64,000 nt of DNA from Clytia hemisphaerica. Its lineage: Eukaryota > Cnidaria > Hydrozoa > Leptothecata > Clytiidae. Location of the stretch: assembly GCA_902728285.1 (NCBI GenBank), contig CACVBU010000064.1:248001-312000 (forward strand), read 5' to 3'. A program made the translations under genes and the position numbers. Positions within the stretch are counted from its first letter, which is position 1. The number at the start of each line of letters is the position of its first letter. Below are positions 60,391 through 64,000 of the stretch, piece by piece. A model generated the notes under the pieces. It was not told the DNA's origin. It did no database searches and worked only from the letters and a program-made list of their open reading frames with translations.

Positions 60391-61529
60391 GTATGCAAAT
60401 GTATCTTCTTATTTGGGTATTCATCTGAGATAATTATAAATCAAACTAAATACTTTTTAGTTACTTTTAACTTAGGAATATGGGATGGAGTTTTTACTAA
60501 CCTGAGATCAGATTGTGAATGTTTTCTGCACACCACGCTGAAGCTCTACTAAAGGGATGTGTGAAAACATAACAATCTGACGAATTATGCAATCTCGAAA
60601 TCGTAAGGACCGCGTTCGTCTAAAAGGACTAGGAACGACAACAAAGTTGCGTGATTGTGTTTATGAATAGGGCCCCGTATCAGTTTTTTGACTTTCCGGC
60701 GCAACAAGATTCTTGTTGTAGAATTTTCCACGGCAGGACTTTTTTCCTCAGATGTATAATTTTCAAGCACCTTCAGAGGTTTACCGTGCGCGTAAGAAAT
60801 TTATGGACAGCTGTTATGAGGTTAGTTTTTACAAGCTCTTATATGAGTTGATTAATAACCAATAATAAAACAATTTTTTTACTTTTCCTTTGTTTATTAC
60901 TTCAATTGACCAATTATTAAAGTATCACGGCACACTTTTCAGCCAAAACATTCTATCAAGCCCGGAAATTACAGAAATTTGCGGCTAAAAAGTGACTTTA
61001 ATTTTGAGCACGTTTAAAAATATGCATATAGATTATATCATGATAATATATGAGTATATAATATTTTCAATTGATTTTTGGCTGATTCGAAAAATTAAAT
61101 CAAAAAGGCGCGCGTCTTATTCTTGAAAAGCAGAATCAATAAAAGATTTTCCGAATTTTCTACTTCCGCGGCGTTGGAGGGGGCGGTTCTTTCTCTTGTT
61201 TAAAGAAAAATAAAGCACTTTATTAAACAAATCATAGAACTTGATTAAAGCAGGGGTGGGGTACAAAGGCTGGGTACTATAGCCGGGTGGTGGTGTCTAT
61301 TTTTGCATTTCAAAAAAGTTGGTACCTTTAGGGGTGAGGGTGAGTATTTTTCACTCTTCTAGCAAGTACAGGGTACTATTTGGGTACTTTTTCACAGAGT
61401 TTTGCTCCTTTTTCAATAAAAAAGTAGTCTTTTGTAACATTTTGACTTTTTTCAAACATTATTTTTTTGATTTGAAATTTTTTTTAAATGAGAAACTTTT
61501 GAGACATTTTTTGATTAAAGACAAAACTT
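60391..61529. other. Intron or downstream sequence of CCDC171
   Basis: One exon-like 27-base stretch at about 60747-60776 (cag before, gtttac after) is too short to call. The rest is AT-rich with no clear feature. Confidence 0.35.
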
Positions 61530-62918
61530 CCGAAATGGTCAAGAGGTGTGTTATTAAAATCAAAGACGAAGGTCTAGCTGCGGTCCGTAAGGCTCTTGAG
61601 CGTCGAGAGGATAAGTCTATTTCATCTGACACTCTTTTAGAACTCACTGAGCTCGTGCTTAAGAATAACATCTTTGAGCACGATGGTAGGTTTTTTAAAC
61701 AAAAGAGGGGGACTGCCATAGGTACCAAGATGGCGCCATCATACGCGATTCTTTTCATGGACGAACTCGAGCAAAGGCTTCTCGAGAGTGCCATTGACAA
61801 GCCTCTAGTATGGTGGCGGTATATTGATGATGTTTTTTTCATTTGGGAACACGGGGAAGAAAAACTTCGGTTATTTTTAGATCATCTTAACCAAGCTGAG
61901 TCTAGCATTAAGTTTACCGCTAATTTTTCTCAAGATTCAGTTGAATTCCTGGATGTTAAAGTTATTCGTCATGGGGATAGTCTAGTAACCGATCTCTACA
62001 TAAAGCCCACTGATACGCACCAATATCTCCATGCGTCTTCCTGTCATGTGTATCACTCGAAACGCTCGATACCATACAGTCAGGCTCTTCGACTCAATCG
62101 CATCTGTTCAGAGCCTAGTTTTTTTCGACCAACGGTGCTATCAGCTTCAACGGTGGCTTTTGGAGAGAGGTTATAAAGAGAAGATGGTACGTGATCAGAT
62201 CCTTAGAGCGCGTGAACATAAACGCGACGATCTCCTTTTTCGAGAACGGGGGAAAAAGACCAACCCAGGGATAGTGTTAAATATTACTTACCATCCTTCT
62301 TATTCTAGGCTAAAGTCGATATTATCTAAGATCCATATCTTGCTAACACCTGACAATGAACACTGCAATCTTTTCCGAAACGTCCCGGTTGTTGGTTTTA
62401 AGCGGGGGAAAAGTCTTAAAGATCTTTTGGTTCGTGCTAAGTTGCCTGTTAAATCAGAGGGCAACGAGGGTAGTGGTCGATGTGGAGGAAAACGCTGCGG
62501 CGTCTGTCCCTTTATAAAAGAGACAGGTTCATTCTCAGGTAAGGACGGCAAAGAATATAAGATCAGGGCGAAGAACTTGAATTGTAACTCCAAATGTGTT
62601 GTATACTTATTCACCTGCAAAACTTGCCGTATACAATATGTTGGTAGCGCTAGCACTCCTTTTCGATCTAGGTTTAACAATTACAAGTGCTGCCATAGGA
62701 AACACAAATCAGGTTCTATCGTTACCCAAGCCTCCTTTCATGCACATTTCGAACAGGCAGACCATCACGGTATGGATGATTGGGAACTTACTCTAATCGA
62801 TGAGGCTCCAGATCTTCCATCAGTACGCCGTAGGGAGTCATTTTGGCAATATAAACTAAACTCATTTGCTCCCTATGGTCTAAATGATCGAGATGTGCCG
62901 TTAGAGGACTTTGGCTAG
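61530..62918 (+). pseudogene. Penelope-like retroelement ORF (RT plus GIY-YIG), 5'-truncated and frameshifted
   Basis: The frame from about 61530 enters a Penelope-type reverse transcriptase in mid-domain. It shows RGTAIGTKMAPSYAILFMDE (motif B) and WWRYIDDVFFIW (motif C, catalytic Asp pair). The upstream part with motif A is absent. Near 62129 a T-run shifts the frame. The second frame carries on (DQRCYQLQRWLLERGY), reaches a Cys-rich linker (CGGKRCGVCPFI) and then a GIY-YIG endonuclease (VVYLFTCKTCRIQYVGSAST, with RSRF), and stops at 62916-62918. Penelope-like elements use this nuclease to prime reverse transcription. The copy cannot be active, lacking the N-terminal half. Confidence 0.85.
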
Positions 62919-63540
62919 ATTTAATCCGCACTCCGATTTTTTAGTTTTTTAATTACATCATTTCTTTTTTCTTTATTTTTGGTCGGTACTATTTTTGCCT
63001 TTTGGACATTTATAATTGAGTTTTCTCTGCAAATATGTAATTATATTTGGTGGGTCACAAAAGCCTAGCGAGTAAGGGCCCATTATATACTAGACATTTA
63101 GCTAGTTTTATACCTAGATTATTCTTATAAATGTAATAGTGCTTACTTTAATGTGTTTTTATTTTCTCTATTGTCTTGGTTTTAGTAGGAGACAATAGAA
63201 TAGTGTTTTTAAAATTTTTGTCGAGGAGTATCTGCTTGCACATGCCTCCCTTGCCAATTTTAGCTTGTTCTCATGAGAATTTTTCATCATTTCTGTTTTT
63301 TTAACACTTTTAAATACCTGTACATAAAGTTTTTTATCAATTAATTTTTCCTTTATAAATTTAATTTCTATTCCCTAAGTATTTCTTTTATCAAACAAAA
63401 CCTTTTATTCTTTTAATAATTTTTTTATTTTATTATTCCCTTGACGATTATATTGTTAGCCAGAAATCATGTAAATACCACCTCAGTTTGTACAGACTTC
63501 ATTACTTGACAAAGACAAACGTCGAAATATTGTACACGTG
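62919..63540 (+). mobile_element. 3' non-coding part of the Penelope-like element, with ribozyme-like end
   Basis: AT-rich tail of the element. At 63503-63530 the sequence TTGACAAAGACAAACGTCGAAA has the form of a hammerhead core (CUGANGA - short stem GAC/GTC - GAAA) but with changed core bases. Hammerhead motifs are known in Penelope-like element ends. Confidence 0.4.
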
Positions 63541-63619
63541 TGTGTTTTTTCTGTGAAGTTATATAAAACAATAGATAGAGCTACTCTGTATACTACTATC
63601 TACTCTCCCGAGCAACGAC

Positions 63620-63822
63620 AGGTGAAGCAAAATAATGCGCCATCTTTGCTGAAAGTAGGTCACAATAGGTCACAGCTCGCTGCCGGCAATTTTGTTCAAT
63701 CAAACAAAAAGAAAACCTGAATGGCGTGAAGTGACAAAGCGAAAGATAGGCTTGATCGATAAAATTGCCGACACCGAACTATGGTCTACTTATCAAAGAT
63801 GGCGCATTATTTTGCTTCAGCT
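63620..63822. mobile_element. About 200-bp MITE
   Basis: GAAGCAAAATAATGCGCCAT near 63624 is inverted near 63820 (atggcgcattattttgcttc), arms about 28 bases. The central part has a further ggcaatttt inverted pair. Confidence 0.65.
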
Positions 63823-64000
63823 GGGAACAAAGTAGCTTTATCTAGTGTTTTATCTTGTCAAATTAAAACCAATTTTCTCCGTCTATGCGAGAGTGTATAC
63901 AATATAGCGTAGTCAAGAAAAACACATCATCTTTCTATGAATATTTCGGCCAACTGGCCTTTTTTATGTAAGATATCTGTACTTATGACATATCTGGCGT

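Overview
The window is animal nuclear DNA. It is AT-rich, its genes are split by GT-AG introns, and it holds host genes I recognise from animals: PAAF1, HEXD, CCDC171, a CYP4-type P450 and a class C GPCR. I cannot name the species. An invertebrate is likely, and an early-branching one such as a sponge or cnidarian is only a guess. Repeats and transposons fill most of the space between genes and inside introns.

Layout. 1-1598: 5' part of a class C GPCR gene (minus). 3491-4380: intronless, frameshifted USP-type deubiquitinase. 5310-6695: last four exons of PAAF1. 6998-7623 and 11205-11804: a divergent pair of two-exon genes for a small secreted repeat protein; the first has a stop codon in exon 1, the second is intact. 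12133-15850: nested inverted-repeat elements, including one with TTAA target duplications. 17500-18142: broken BEL/Pao gag fragment.

18143-29977: the most notable object, an 11.8 kb transposon with 230-bp terminal inverted repeats. It carries a four-exon Mutator-like (MULE) transposase gene (zinc-binding N-terminus, DDE core, SWIM finger). Convergent to it is a second gene whose exons join in phase to give a Ulp1-type SUMO/NEDD8 protease, an HMG box and four zinc fingers. Both genes carry single-base frameshifts, and smaller elements have inserted into the transposon.

32026-33564: intronless CYP4-like P450. 34327-34834: last exons of a gene I do not recognise. 35858-47222: a run of inverted-repeat elements. 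One carries seven TGACGTCA palindromes, one has arms built from TTCGATTAG repeats, and one carries mirrored AGGTCA arrays. 47970-49424: intronless HEXD. 50242-60390: thirteen 5' exons of CCDC171, with many MITE-like insertions in the introns. 61530-63540: 5'-truncated Penelope-like retroelement with GIY-YIG domain.

The recognised host genes read through without frame errors, whereas nearly every transposon-type ORF has a one-base indel. This favours real decay of mobile DNA over a generally poor sequence. No rRNA, CRISPR or convincing tRNA gene was seen.
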